Shown piece by piece: positions 8,367 to 16,857 of a DNA stretch of 64,000 nt. The notes under the pieces were generated by a model, which did not search any database, was not told where the DNA came from, and worked only from the letters and a program-made list of their open reading frames with translations. Both the position numbers and the translations under genes were made by a program. The first letter of the stretch is position 1, and each line of letters begins with the position of its first letter. Where the stretch lies: the NCBI RefSeq assembly GCF_024158125.1, contig NZ_JAMZFT010000004.1:186001-250000 (forward strand), written 5' to 3'. The stretch comes from Futiania mangrovi. Its GTDB lineage: Bacteria > Pseudomonadota > Alphaproteobacteria > Futianiales > Futianiaceae.

Positions 8367-8413
8367 GCCTCGTCCCCCCTGCGTCCCCGACGCGAACATC
8401 CTGGCAGGATGGC

Positions 8414-8896
8414 TTACTGGAAGAGAAGAACCTCTTCGCGTTCTGCGCCTTTTCTCAAGATCACCCGGCGCTCTTCGATTTCCTCGACTGTCCAGCCTTC
8501 GATTTCTTGTCCCCGCCGGAGGAATTCTGTCGCACTTCCCCGCGTGGGTGCAAGGATCGCGAACCGCTCGTCGCCATCCGTCATGATCCCGATGAGCCGC
8601 GCCTCGAGACGTTCGACGACGGACGGTTCGGATTTCGGGATTGGAGGAGGCGGGGGGGGCATGTCGCGTGGCGGACGACGGTCGGGTGAAAAGGGCGGCC
8701 TCTGCTCCAGCGCCGCGAACTGCGACAGATCGGGCGGGTTCGGCCGGGCAGGGCGTACCGCCATGGTCGCCGGCACCGCCGGTTCCGTCCGCCCGCCGGT
8801 CACTTCCGGAAGCGGGCGGGCCGACAGCTGAAGGGCCACCGCGGCAAACGCGATCCCGGCCAGGGCCGCCAGCGTTGCCAGCACGCGGACGATCAT
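8414..8896 (-). CDS. gspC: Type II secretion inner-membrane GspC-like protein (homology-region domain)
   Basis: 160 residues: one N-terminal membrane anchor (VLATLAALAGIAFAAVAL), a proline-rich periplasmic linker (PPRDMPPPPPPIPK), then a small beta domain (VERLEARLIGIMTDGDERFA, IEGWTVEEIEERRVILRKG) resembling the HR domain of GspC that contacts the secretin. It lacks the C-terminal PDZ domain of classical GspC, so it is the short form often annotated GspN or GspC-like in alphaproteobacteria. Its start overlaps the stop of gspM by ATGA and it directly precedes gspD, its expected partner. Confidence 0.7.
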   Translation of the reverse strand: MIVRVLATLAALAGIAFAAVALQLSARPLPEVTGGRTEPAVPATMAVRPARPNPPDLSQFAALEQRPPFSPDRRPPRDMPPPPPPIPKSEPSVVERLEARLIGIMTDGDERFAILAPTRGSATEFLRRGQEIEGWTVEEIEERRVILRKGAEREEVLLFQ

Positions 8897-9486
8897 CGTT
8901 GCCCCTCCCCGATCGCGGCGCCTGCCGCGCCCGTGATGTCGACCATGGACGAGAGCGTGAGAGTGACGGTCAGCACGGCATCCCGGTCGCGGCCGCGCCC
9001 GGCACCTGGCGCGGACACATCGAGTTGCTCGACGAACAGCAATGGCTGCACCTGCGCAAGCCGATGCAGAAATGGCGCCAGCGCATCGCCCGGCACGACG
9101 AGCGTGACGGCAACGGCTGCGAGATCGGGGGATGCCGACGCCGCGGTCCGGATCTGCGTTACGCGCCCTTCCGCCTCGCGCGCGGTTGCCTGCACCATTT
9201 GCTGGATACGCGCACGGGCCAGTTCCGCGGTCGATGCCGCGAGAAGCCCGAAATCCTCCGGGTCTGCCTCCCTGAGCGAATTGCGAAGCCGTTCCAGCGC
9301 ACCGAGGTCGCGCTGGCGCTGCTGCAGGGCGTCGAGGGTTCGTTCAAGCGTTCCGATTTCCGCATGGGCGACGCGATGTCGTTCGATGGCGGGCACGATG
9401 CCCACGATTCCGGCCACGGCGAGAGGCAGGAGGATGACTGCAAGGGCACGCATCCGCGTGGCGAGCCTGTCCCGGCGGGCGATCAT
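8893..9486 (-). CDS. gspM: Type II secretion system protein M
   Basis: 197 residues with a single N-terminal membrane segment (RALAVILLPLAVAGIVGIV), a coiled-coil rich in Gln/Leu/Arg (IGTLERTLDALQQRQRDLG) and a C-terminal ferredoxin-like domain, the layout of GspM-type assembly platform proteins. It partners with GspL in the inner membrane. Both ends overlap neighbours (ATGA with gspL and with the gspC-like gene). Sequence conservation in this family is low, so the call rests on architecture and position. Confidence 0.75.
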   Translation of the reverse strand: MIARRDRLATRMRALAVILLPLAVAGIVGIVPAIERHRVAHAEIGTLERTLDALQQRQRDLGALERLRNSLREADPEDFGLLAASTAELARARIQQMVQATAREAEGRVTQIRTAASASPDLAAVAVTLVVPGDALAPFLHRLAQVQPLLFVEQLDVSAPGAGRGRDRDAVLTVTLTLSSMVDITGAAGAAIGEGQR

Positions 9487-10526
9487 GGCCGCTCCCCCCG
9501 CACTCCGATCTGGGCGGAGATCGAAAACCTTTCGAGGGCCTGGCCCGGGTCGCGGGATATCGGGGCAGAAAGCCTCACGTCCGACAGGAGTGGCGAGGCC
9601 TCGAGAGGTGCGAGCAGCGCCGAGGCATCCTGCGCCAGCCCGCGAAGCGTGATCTCCGCGCCTGTCCACCGTGCATCCGTCAGATAGGCCTCGTCGGGAA
9701 GCGCAGCGGCGACGGCATCCAGCAACATCAGGGGCGAGATCTCACCGGCGCGCCGTTCTGCCGGGGCCCGCAGGCGTGCGGAGAGCCGGGCGATGTCGTC
9801 GTCCAGCGCCTGGGCCTGAAGCATCTCGTCTCTCAGGGTGGAGACGGCTGCCCTCAGCTGCGCAATCTGCGTCTGCTGGCGCTCTCCCTCGACATGCGAC
9901 AGCGCGGCTGCCCCCGCTGCAAGGATCAGCAGCCCGCCCGCAAGCAGCCAGGCGTTGCGCCGCGCCCTGCGCCGGCGGGTTTCGGGCGCGAAGTCTGGCA
10001 GGAAGGGCGCTTCATCGGGAACGGCGGCACTCGACGTCGCGCCATCCAGCCCTATGCCCAGGGCCGCGAGCGCCGTCCCGTGCGCCTTCAGGATATTCCG
10101 GGGTACGGCATAAACCGGGACCGCGATCCGGTCAGGACCGAGGGCGCGCGGCGCGCCCGTGTCGAAGATGACCTCGTCCTCGGTGAATGGCGTCAGTTCG
10201 GCCATGCGCAGCGCGACCGCCTCCCGCACGTCCTCGCTTGCCGCGGCAGGAAGGGTGGCGGTGACGGCGATCAGCGACGCCTCGTCCAGGTCGAGGTACA
10301 CGGCCCGCGCGCGCTTTACGGTGCGCACAACCTTCCGGTCGGGGGCTGCGGGGTCGAGGTGCGCAAGCGTCGCGCCGCCGGGCCCGGCCACCAAGTAGCC
10401 AGCGCCGTCAGGGCTCAGGCGGACCGTGCCGTTCGAGAAGGGCGCGGGCACATGCGCAAGCGCCTCGGTGAGCGGGCCATGCGACCGCCGCGGATCGCGT
10501 TTCAGGCGGGCGGACAGGCCGGTCAT
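9483..10526 (-). CDS. gspL: Type II secretion system protein L (cytoplasmic actin-like plus PilN-like domains)
   Basis: 347 residues. The N-terminal part (residues about 30-180) is a cytoplasmic GspL-type domain with ASEDVREAVALRMAELTPF and DRIAVPVYAVPRNILKAHG; a single membrane helix follows (AWLLAGGLLILAAGAAALS), then a periplasmic PilN-like coiled coil and ferredoxin-like domain. GspL recruits the GspE ATPase to the membrane platform. ATG 10526 overlaps the gspJ stop (ATGA); an upstream ATG at 10568 lies inside gspJ and was rejected. Confidence 0.82.
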   Translation of the reverse strand: MTGLSARLKRDPRRSHGPLTEALAHVPAPFSNGTVRLSPDGAGYLVAGPGGATLAHLDPAAPDRKVVRTVKRARAVYLDLDEASLIAVTATLPAAASEDVREAVALRMAELTPFTEDEVIFDTGAPRALGPDRIAVPVYAVPRNILKAHGTALAALGIGLDGATSSAAVPDEAPFLPDFAPETRRRRARRNAWLLAGGLLILAAGAAALSHVEGERQQTQIAQLRAAVSTLRDEMLQAQALDDDIARLSARLRAPAERRAGEISPLMLLDAVAAALPDEAYLTDARWTGAEITLRGLAQDASALLAPLEASPLLSDVRLSAPISRDPGQALERFSISAQIGVRGERP

Positions 10527-11116
10527 GGGCGCGCTCCGGCGCAGGCGGCGCGGCCCAATACCACGCAATCCGCCGCGTACCGTCCCCCCAGGGTCACGGC
10601 CAGCCAGAGCGGGGGCTGCCCGTCGGCGAAGTCGATTTCCGCCTCCAGCCGGCGGGGCAGAACGGACTGGCCGGCCCAGGTTTCCGCCGATCGGCTGTCC
10701 CGCCCGAAATACCGGAAGCGAAGGCTCGATATCCCCTCAATGAGCATGAGCGGACGCTCCTCCCCGGCAATCCGCAGTTGCAGGGTGTCGAGGGTTGGGT
10801 CGCGATAGATCTCGACCTCGCGCGGTCTCCCGCCGCCAAGCGCCAGCCCGTGGTGAGTTGCAAGGGTCAGGCGGTCGGGTTCGCCTGAAAAACGCATCGT
10901 CCCGCTGCCGGGCACGGGCGCGGCGGCCTGCGCGATCAGGTTGCGGAGCGTCGCCGCCGTCTCGATCCGGATACGCGCCGGTTCGGCCCGGTCCGGGCCC
11001 CGGCTCCACGCCCGCTGACCGAAGGTGAAGGCACCCGATAGCAGCAGGCCTGTCAGCGCCAGCACCATCAGGCCGACAAGTACCTCCAGCAGGGTCATTC
11101 CGCTCTGTCCGTTCAT
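10523..11116 (-). CDS. gspJ: Minor pseudopilin GspJ
   Basis: 197 residues with a type IV prepilin N-terminus: MNGQSG cleaved before MTLLEVLVGLMVLAL, Gly at -1 and Glu at +5, followed by a hydrophobic helix. The long C-terminal beta-rich domain (IEGISSLRFRYFGRDS, PRRLEAEIDFADGQPPLWLA) and the size fit GspJ, part of the I-J-K tip complex of the T2SS pseudopilus. ATGA coupling to gspI upstream and gspL downstream. Confidence 0.85.
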   Translation of the reverse strand: MNGQSGMTLLEVLVGLMVLALTGLLLSGAFTFGQRAWSRGPDRAEPARIRIETAATLRNLIAQAAAPVPGSGTMRFSGEPDRLTLATHHGLALGGGRPREVEIYRDPTLDTLQLRIAGEERPLMLIEGISSLRFRYFGRDSRSAETWAGQSVLPRRLEAEIDFADGQPPLWLAVTLGGRYAADCVVLGRAACAGARP

Positions 11117-11499
11117 CCGGGGCGCCCTCCCGCCGCTCCGGCCGGCGGGACATGCCGCAGCGTCGTCAGCACATGGACCGGGCGTTGGCTCTCCGGCGTG
11201 CGCACCGTGACCGTGACGCGCAGCAGCCGCGCGCCGGTGCCCTCGCCCGAGAGCGGGCTGGCAGACAAGACCCATTCGAGCCCTCTTTCCACGACCGGCG
11301 CTTGCGTGCCGGGGGCGGGGGCGGCGTCGAAACGGCCGATCGCGGTCTCGGCCAGTTCGACCGCGGTCAGCAGCGCCGCACTGCGCTGGCCCGCCTGTCC
11401 CGAAGATGCATAGACCTGGAGGAGCGGCACCAGCGCAAGCGCGGCGACGGCAAAGCCGATCACTGCCTCCAGGAGAGAGAAACCGGCGTCACTGCGCAT
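11113..11499 (-). CDS. gspI: Minor pseudopilin GspI
   Basis: 128 residues, prepilin leader MRSDAG then FSLLEAVIGFAVAALALVP (Gly -1, Glu +5). Short globular domain with AETAIGRFD and LLRVTVTVRTPE, consistent with GspI, the organiser of the pseudopilus tip with J and K. It overlaps gspH by 11 bases and gspJ by ATGA. Confidence 0.85.
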   Translation of the reverse strand: MRSDAGFSLLEAVIGFAVAALALVPLLQVYASSGQAGQRSAALLTAVELAETAIGRFDAAPAPGTQAPVVERGLEWVLSASPLSGEGTGARLLRVTVTVRTPESQRPVHVLTTLRHVPPAGAAGGRPG

Positions 11500-11941
11500 C
11501 GACCGCTCCCGTCAGCCAGTGGACGGCAACGGTGTGGCGCGCGTCCGCGGTGCGCAGCGTCAGCGATCCGCCGGTAGAGGTTCCGTCCGGGAAGAACACG
11601 ATCCTCCCCATGCCATCGTGCGCTGCCTCGCGCGCGAGGACCGCCTCCAGCCTGACAGACGTGCCGACGCGGACCTCGTGGGCCGGCCAGCCGATCCGGC
11701 CTGCTTCCGCGTCGATCTCGACCGCCACGGGCAGGCCGCTGCCGATGGCCCGGGTCCGCGCCGCCTGCAGGGTGTCCGCCGTCTGCTGGACGGCCGTCTC
11801 CAGGGCGGTGCGCCGCGCCGTGGCGCCGGTGACGTTTCCGATCGCCACCAGGGCGAAGCCCAGCAGGCTCAGCACGACGAGCACTTCGAGGAGCGTCAGG
11901 CCGCGTTCCGCCTCGCGTGCGTCAGTTGGCGATGTCTGCAT
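11489..11941 (-). CDS. gspH: Minor pseudopilin GspH
   Basis: 150 residues. The leader is MQTSPTDAREAERG followed by LTLLEVLVVLSLLGFALVAI, with Gly -1 and Glu +5. The domain contains RTRAIGSGLPVAVEIDAEAG and FFPDGTSTGGSLTL, a typical GspH/FimT feature linking the tip complex to the major pseudopilin. ATG 11941 gives a normal leader; the ATGs at 11968 and 12013 would lie deep inside gspG. It overlaps gspG by 20 bases. Confidence 0.87.
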   Translation of the reverse strand: MQTSPTDAREAERGLTLLEVLVVLSLLGFALVAIGNVTGATARRTALETAVQQTADTLQAARTRAIGSGLPVAVEIDAEAGRIGWPAHEVRVGTSVRLEAVLAREAAHDGMGRIVFFPDGTSTGGSLTLRTADARHTVAVHWLTGAVDAQ

Positions 11942-12359
11942 TCTGTCCTTCGCCCCCCGGTGCCCCATCGGCGCCCAGCGACCCGAGGCTGTAGCGATCA
12001 CCCTCCGGCACATAGAGGAACGGCCGTCCCCAGGGGTCCTCGATCGCGTTCTCCTTCTTCAGGTAGGGGCCCTGCCAGCCGGTCGCCGAGGCGGGCGCTT
12101 CGAGCAGCGCGCGCAAGCCTTCCTCGCGCGTCGGATAACGGCCCATGTCCAGGCGGTAGAGGTCGAGCGCCAGGGACAGTTCCTCGATCTGCAATTCTGC
12201 CGTCTGGTGCTGGGCCCGGCCGAAATAGCCCGAGAGCTGGACCGAAGCGAGCACGGCGAGAACGCCCAGGATCGAGATGACGATCAGGAGTTCGAGCAGG
12301 GTCAGCCCCTGCTCCCGGTTCCAGCGTCGTGCGGTCGGTGTCGGCATGGCGGTCTTCAT
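11922..12359 (-). CDS. gspG: Major pseudopilin GspG
   Basis: 145 residues, leader ending REQG then LTLLELLIVISILGVLAVLA (Gly -1, Glu +5). The GspG signature is very clear: IEELSLALDLYRLDMGRYPT, GLRALLEAP, WQGPYLKK and DPWGRPFLYVPEG, including the region that binds calcium in this family. It polymerises into the periplasmic pseudopilus that drives substrates through GspD. The ATG overlaps the gspF stop (ATGA). Confidence 0.95.
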   Translation of the reverse strand: MKTAMPTPTARRWNREQGLTLLELLIVISILGVLAVLASVQLSGYFGRAQHQTAELQIEELSLALDLYRLDMGRYPTREEGLRALLEAPASATGWQGPYLKKENAIEDPWGRPFLYVPEGDRYSLGSLGADGAPGGEGQNADIAN

Positions 12360-13573
12360 CCCAGGGCAAGCTCGTTGATGCTCAGCAGCGCGTTCAGGAT
12401 CGCGTAGACGAGGCCGGCGACGAGCACGCCGATCGCGACGGTCAGGGCCGGGGGAAGCATGCGCAGGAGCGCGTCCAGGGTTGCGCTGGCCTCCCGCTTC
12501 AGCATGTCCGCGACATCCGACAACATTCGTGGCAGCGTGCCCGAAGCCTCTCCGATCGCGATCATGCGCGCCGAACGGGGGGGCATGAGCGGTACCTCGG
12601 CCAGGGCCGCGGCCACGCCCGCCCCCTCGCGGATGCGTTCTGCCGCATGCGTCAGCGCGTCGCGGAACGTCGCGCTGGCGCAGGTTCGGCCGGCGAGTTC
12701 GACGGCGCGGTCGGCGGGGGACCCGCTTTCGAGCAGGCGGCCGGCGATCAGCAGGGCGCGGCCAAGATCCAGCCCGGCGGAAAGCCGGCCCGCCACAGGC
12801 AGCCGGAGAAACCAATGCGAGAGCGTCCGGCGTCCTGCTTCTGTCGACCGCATCGCCATTCCGGCCGCGATAGCGGCAAGCAGGGCACCCGCCGCAGGCA
12901 GCGCACCTACCCGCACCGCATCGCCGATGGCGAATATTGCCCGCGCACCGGCCGGGATGTCTGCGCCGGAGCCGGCGAAGATCCGCTCGAAGCTGGGCAG
13001 GACGTGAAAGATCATCAGGCCGATGGCCAGGAGCGCCGCCAGCAGGAGCGCCGCAGGGTAGAGCAGCGCACGGATCGTTTCGGACCGGGTCGCGATCATG
13101 TCGTCGGTCAGGCGCGCCAGCGTCGAGAGGGCGCCCGCCAGGTCCCCCGACGCCTCACCGGCCTCAAGCAGCGCAATGGACGGCGCGTCGAAAATCCGCG
13201 GCTCTGCCCGCAATGCGCGCGACAGCGGTTCGCCTGCCGCGGATCTTTGCGCCACCCTGCGCGCCAGCCGGGCAGCTGCATCCGTGCCGTTGCCGATCAT
13301 GTCGAGCGCCTGGTCGAGCGGGGCTCCGGCCTTGCGCAGAACGGCGAGATCGCGGGCAAAGTCGCGGCGCAGCGCAAGCTGCTTTCCCCGGCTCACGACG
13401 ACCTCCCGGCCCAGCAGGTCCATCAGCGGGCTGTGCCGCCCCGTGTCGAGGCGCAGCGGATCGAGCGCGCGTTCGCGAAGCTGGCGCACCGCGTCGGTGC
13501 GGTTTTCCGCGTCGACCTCTCCGTCGACGACGTCGCCCAGTCCGGTCAGGGCACGGTAACGATAGCGCCTCAC
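12356..13573 (-). CDS. gspF: Type II secretion inner-membrane platform protein GspF
   Basis: 405 residues from a GTG start at 13573, which overlaps the gspE stop (GTGA); the product begins MRRYRYRALTGLGDVVDGEV, the usual Y.Y.A....G....G start of GspF. Two cytoplasmic helical repeats (LRRDFARDLAVLRKAGAPLD and the later LGRALLIAGRLLESGSPADR) and three membrane segments (ALLYPAALLLAALLAIGLMI among them) define the family. It is the core of the assembly platform that couples the ATPase to pseudopilus growth. Longer in-frame extensions upstream are inside gspE and rejected. Confidence 0.93.
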   Translation of the reverse strand: MRRYRYRALTGLGDVVDGEVDAENRTDAVRQLRERALDPLRLDTGRHSPLMDLLGREVVVSRGKQLALRRDFARDLAVLRKAGAPLDQALDMIGNGTDAAARLARRVAQRSAAGEPLSRALRAEPRIFDAPSIALLEAGEASGDLAGALSTLARLTDDMIATRSETIRALLYPAALLLAALLAIGLMIFHVLPSFERIFAGSGADIPAGARAIFAIGDAVRVGALPAAGALLAAIAAGMAMRSTEAGRRTLSHWFLRLPVAGRLSAGLDLGRALLIAGRLLESGSPADRAVELAGRTCASATFRDALTHAAERIREGAGVAAALAEVPLMPPRSARMIAIGEASGTLPRMLSDVADMLKREASATLDALLRMLPPALTVAIGVLVAGLVYAILNALLSINELALG

Positions 13574-15240
13574 GTGCCGATCCTCCCGACCACGCGGGCG
13601 ATCTCGTCGAGGGAGGTTTCGCCCGCCGCGGCCTTGGCCAGCGCGTCGGCCATCAGCGGTACCATTCCGCGCTCGCCGGCGGCGCGGCGCACATCGTCGG
13701 TGTCGCCGCCCGACCTGATCGCCGCGCGCATCGCCTCGTCCACCTCGAGAACCTCCGCGATGGCCGTGCGTCCGTCGTAGCCGGTGTCCCGGCAGGTTGC
13801 GCAGCCCACCGGCGCGTGAACCTGTTCGAGGCGGATACCCAGCGTTGCCGCCAGATCGGCGGCTGCGGGCGGCGGCGCTACGGGCCTGCGGCAGGACGGG
13901 CATAGGCGGCGGACGAGCCGCTGCGCCACGACGCCGTTCAGAACTGCCGCGATCAGGAAAGGCTCGACCCCCATGTCGATGAGGCGCGGGATCGCCCCCA
14001 CGGCATCGTTCGTGTGCAGCGTGGCAAGCACCGGGTGACCGGTCAGTGCCGACTGGAAGCCGATCCGTGCGGTCTGGCTGTCGCGGATCTCGCCGATCAT
14101 CACCACGTCCGGGTCGTGGCGCAGCAGCTGCCGCAGCGCTTCGGGGAAGTCGAAGCCGATATCGGGGCGCACCTGGATCTGGTTGACGCCTTCGAGCCGG
14201 TACTCCACCGGATCCTCTATTGTGGCAATGTGGAGGTCCGGCCGGCTGATCCGCCGCAGGGCCGCGTAGAGCGTCGTCGTCTTGCCCGACCCGGTCGGCC
14301 CCGTGACGACGGTGACGCCGTGCGGCCGGTCGAGGAGCACCGCGAGCCGGTCCAAAGCCTGCCGCGACAGGCCGAGGCGTTCGAGTTCCGGCCTGTCTCC
14401 GCCACCGTCGAGAATACGCACAACCATGCTCTCGCCGTCGACCGTCGGCGCGACCGAGATGCGCAGATCGAGTTCGCGTCCCCGTATGACCAGACGGATG
14501 CGGCCGTCCTGCGGAAGCCGTGTCTCTGCAATATCGAGCCGGCCCATCAGCTTCAGGCGCGACAGGATGGCTGCCCGCAAGCCGGCCGGGGGGGAAGGGG
14601 TGTCCTGCAGGTGTCCGTCGATGCGCATCCGCACCCGCAATCCGCCCCCCGAGGGCAGCAAGTGTACGTCGGAGGCGCGCCGTTCGACGGCCTGGGCCAG
14701 CATGCGGTCGACGAAGCGGACGACGGGCGCATCGCTGGCGATCGATCTCAGCTTCTCGACGTCGCCGAGGTCGGCCTCGGCGGGGGCGGGGCCACCGTTC
14801 GGGTTGTAGAGACGGCGCAAGGCGGCATCGATGTCGGCTGGCCGCGCCGCGCGTGCGGCGACCTTGCGGCCGGTCTTCAGTTCGATGGCACGCCTGTGGC
14901 CGGTGTCCAGCGGGTCGGCCATGGCGACGACGAGCGCGTCCGGCTGCAGTGCCAGCGGCAGCACGCGCGCTCGCTCCATGTAGGACAGCGGCAGGTCGAT
15001 TCCCTCGACCGGAACGTCCGGGTATTCGGTGAGCGCTACCAGGTCCTCACCGAGCATGTGCGCATAGGCAGTTGCCAGTTCCGCCTCGGGCGCAAGACCC
15101 AGGCGCGCAAGGGCATGATCGAGCCGCAGGCCCTCCGCTTCGGCGGCCAGCCGCGCGCGGTCGATCGCCGCGGCGTCGACGACGCCGCGCTCCTTCAGGA
15201 TGTTGGCGACTGCCTCGGCACGGGGATCAGCCCTTTGCAT
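13570..15240 (-). CDS. gspE: Type II secretion ATPase GspE
   Basis: 556-residue hexameric secretion ATPase. Domains: N1E (residues about 10-130) with ATAYAHMLGEDLVALTEYPD; N2E with RRASDVHLLPSGGGLRVRMR; Walker A GPTGSGKTTT; Asp box TIEDPVEY; Walker B VVMIGEIRDSQTA; His box HPVLATLHTNDA; and a C-terminal zinc-type tetracysteine region (CPSCRRP and CATCRDTGYDGR). ATG 15240 preceded by GAAGGGCGG was chosen over upstream codons. Transcription of this gene may be partly independent of gspK-gspO because 119 bases with a hairpin separate them. Confidence 0.96.
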   Translation of the reverse strand: MQRADPRAEAVANILKERGVVDAAAIDRARLAAEAEGLRLDHALARLGLAPEAELATAYAHMLGEDLVALTEYPDVPVEGIDLPLSYMERARVLPLALQPDALVVAMADPLDTGHRRAIELKTGRKVAARAARPADIDAALRRLYNPNGGPAPAEADLGDVEKLRSIASDAPVVRFVDRMLAQAVERRASDVHLLPSGGGLRVRMRIDGHLQDTPSPPAGLRAAILSRLKLMGRLDIAETRLPQDGRIRLVIRGRELDLRISVAPTVDGESMVVRILDGGGDRPELERLGLSRQALDRLAVLLDRPHGVTVVTGPTGSGKTTTLYAALRRISRPDLHIATIEDPVEYRLEGVNQIQVRPDIGFDFPEALRQLLRHDPDVVMIGEIRDSQTARIGFQSALTGHPVLATLHTNDAVGAIPRLIDMGVEPFLIAAVLNGVVAQRLVRRLCPSCRRPVAPPPAAADLAATLGIRLEQVHAPVGCATCRDTGYDGRTAIAEVLEVDEAMRAAIRSGGDTDDVRRAAGERGMVPLMADALAKAAAGETSLDEIARVVGRIGT

Positions 15241-15329
15241 TGTCCGCCCTTCCGACACAAAACCGGAGAACGCAAACAACACTCCGAACGCCACACCGCA
15301 CGGTACGGCCATTCCCCAGGGCAATCAAC

Positions 15330-15354
15330 GCCGCGCCCGGTTGCCCGGCGCGGC
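15330..15354 (-). terminator. GC-rich hairpin just after gspO, upstream of gspE
   Basis: GCCGCGCC (15330-15337) is a perfect inverted repeat of GGCGCGGC (15347-15354), with a nine-base loop that could pair further. On the minus strand it comes directly after the gspO stop and is followed by TTGATTG rather than a T-run, so it may be a weak terminator, attenuator or mRNA-stabilising element between gspKO and gspE-D. Confidence 0.4.
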
Positions 15355-15359
15355 CCGCC

Positions 15360-15830
15360 TCATGCCGTGAGAGGGCCGAACATCCAAGTTATCCACAGGC
15401 CCAAAGCAAGAAAGATGCCGAGCGGAACCCGCGTGGCTGCATGAACCGTCTCGCCGCGCAGCTTCGCCATGGCGAGCGTTGCGGCCAGTGCCGCGAACGC
15501 CCCGATCAGGACGACGCTCGACAAGCCTTGCCAGCCCACCCACGCGCCCGCGGCCCCCATCAGCTTGGCATCGCCGAGGCCCAGGCCGTCGCGGCCGCGC
15601 AGGCGCCTGTAGGCGGCGGCAATCCCGGCGAAGGCGGCGAATCCGGCGAGACAGCCGATTGCCGCATCCGGCAGCACATCGGGCCTCAACAGGGCGGTCG
15701 AGACGAAGCCGCAGACCGCGAGCGCAAGGTTCAGCACGTCGGGGAGGACGTAGCGGCGCGCATCCGACACCGCGAGCGCGGCGAGAAGCACAGTCAGCAC
15801 CGCAGCCGAGGCCAGTTCCGGCGGATTCAT
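15360..15830 (-). CDS. gspO: Prepilin peptidase (A24 aspartic protease, short form)
   Basis: 156-residue polytopic membrane protease that cleaves the pseudopilin leaders. The two catalytic aspartates are visible: D23 in AVSDARRYVLPD and D87 in the GxGD motif (GLGLGDAKLMG). It lacks the N-terminal cytoplasmic domain with Cys pairs and methyltransferase activity of classical PilD/GspO, so it resembles CpaA/TadV-type short peptidases; N-methylation of the pseudopilins would need another enzyme or not occur. It is ATGA-coupled to gspK. Confidence 0.9.
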   Translation of the reverse strand: MNPPELASAAVLTVLLAALAVSDARRYVLPDVLNLALAVCGFVSTALLRPDVLPDAAIGCLAGFAAFAGIAAAYRRLRGRDGLGLGDAKLMGAAGAWVGWQGLSSVVLIGAFAALAATLAMAKLRGETVHAATRVPLGIFLALGLWITWMFGPLTA

Positions 15831-16651
15831 CTGGCAACGCCTCCAGCGTCCGGGAGCGGCGGCACCTCGCGGCGCCACGCCAGCAGCATTGGCAGTCCGG
15901 GCGTCTCGAGATCGACGATCGCTTCCCTGACGAACACGCTTCCATCGTCCATCCGGGCCACGGAACGAACCGTGTAAACGGGACGCGGAAGGGCGCGAAG
16001 GGGTGCCAGGAGCGCCTGTGCCGCGAGGGGCGGGGGCGTGCCCGCCTCGCGCGCGACAAGCACAGCCTCGGCCAGTGCCGGCGTCATTCCGGGCACGGCC
16101 AGCAGGACCTCCCGGGGCGCGGAGACCGGATCGATCCCGCCATGCCCGCCGTAGACCGTGAGAAACGCTCGGACCTTGCCGAAGGCCAGCGGATCGAGCC
16201 CAGCAACCGCGATCGCCTCTTCGGGCGCACGAAACACGCCGCCGGCTTCTGGTGCGCGATAGGCAAGGATGCGGCGCGCGGCTTCTGCCGGATCCGGCGT
16301 GCCAACGCCCGATACGCGAAGGAGCCGCTCGATCAGGATCGGCGCCCCGGTGTTGAGATCGACCTTGCCCGTTTCCGCGGTGACGGTGACCGTCACGTCG
16401 CCGGCCTCCAGGTCGGCCGTGAGGGTCAGGGGCACCCTGCGTTGCGCGGGATCGGCATGGTGCGCGAGGAAGAGTTCGTATCCCGCATCGGCTGCATGCC
16501 TTGCGCGCGCCTCCGCGGCAAGGGCTTGCGCGGCCTCCATATCCTCCCGGCCCCGTTCGACGAGGCGAAGCGCGAGCAGCGACAGGACACCGAGGAGCAG
16601 CAGGACAACAGGCAGGGCGAAGCCCCTGGCGGCCGCGCGCCGAGGCCCCAT
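15827..16651 (-). CDS. gspK: Minor pseudopilin GspK
   Basis: 274 residues. Leader MGPRRAAARG then FALPVVLLLLGVLSLLALRL; the +5 Glu of other pseudopilins is absent, as is normal for GspK, the pilus tip cap. The body has the GspK SAM-like region with GKVDLNTGAPILIERLLRVS and DPVSAPREVLLAVPGM. ATG 16651 has GGAG nine bases upstream and gives a standard short leader; ATGs at 16684 and 16702 lack such a site. It is the first gene of the T2SS operon, divergent from the cyclase gene; the 206 bases between them (16652-16857) show no clear promoter motif. Confidence 0.87.
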   Translation of the reverse strand: MGPRRAAARGFALPVVLLLLGVLSLLALRLVERGREDMEAAQALAAEARARHAADAGYELFLAHHADPAQRRVPLTLTADLEAGDVTVTVTAETGKVDLNTGAPILIERLLRVSGVGTPDPAEAARRILAYRAPEAGGVFRAPEEAIAVAGLDPLAFGKVRAFLTVYGGHGGIDPVSAPREVLLAVPGMTPALAEAVLVAREAGTPPPLAAQALLAPLRALPRPVYTVRSVARMDDGSVFVREAIVDLETPGLPMLLAWRREVPPLPDAGGVAR

Positions 16652-16857
16652 GGCCGCTTTCTCCGTGACCTCGTGCCTGGGCATTGCAATCGGCGCCCTC
16701 ATCGCGCAACCATGATTTCGCAGGCTACTCTTCTTTGCGCTTGCGGCAACAGGCGATAAGCCTTTTCGGACGTCGCGCATCTGGCCGCGTATTCGCATCG
16801 GCCGCCGGGGACGGATCAGCCAATTTCCGTCGTTATTCTGGGGTGGGCAAGGGTGCG

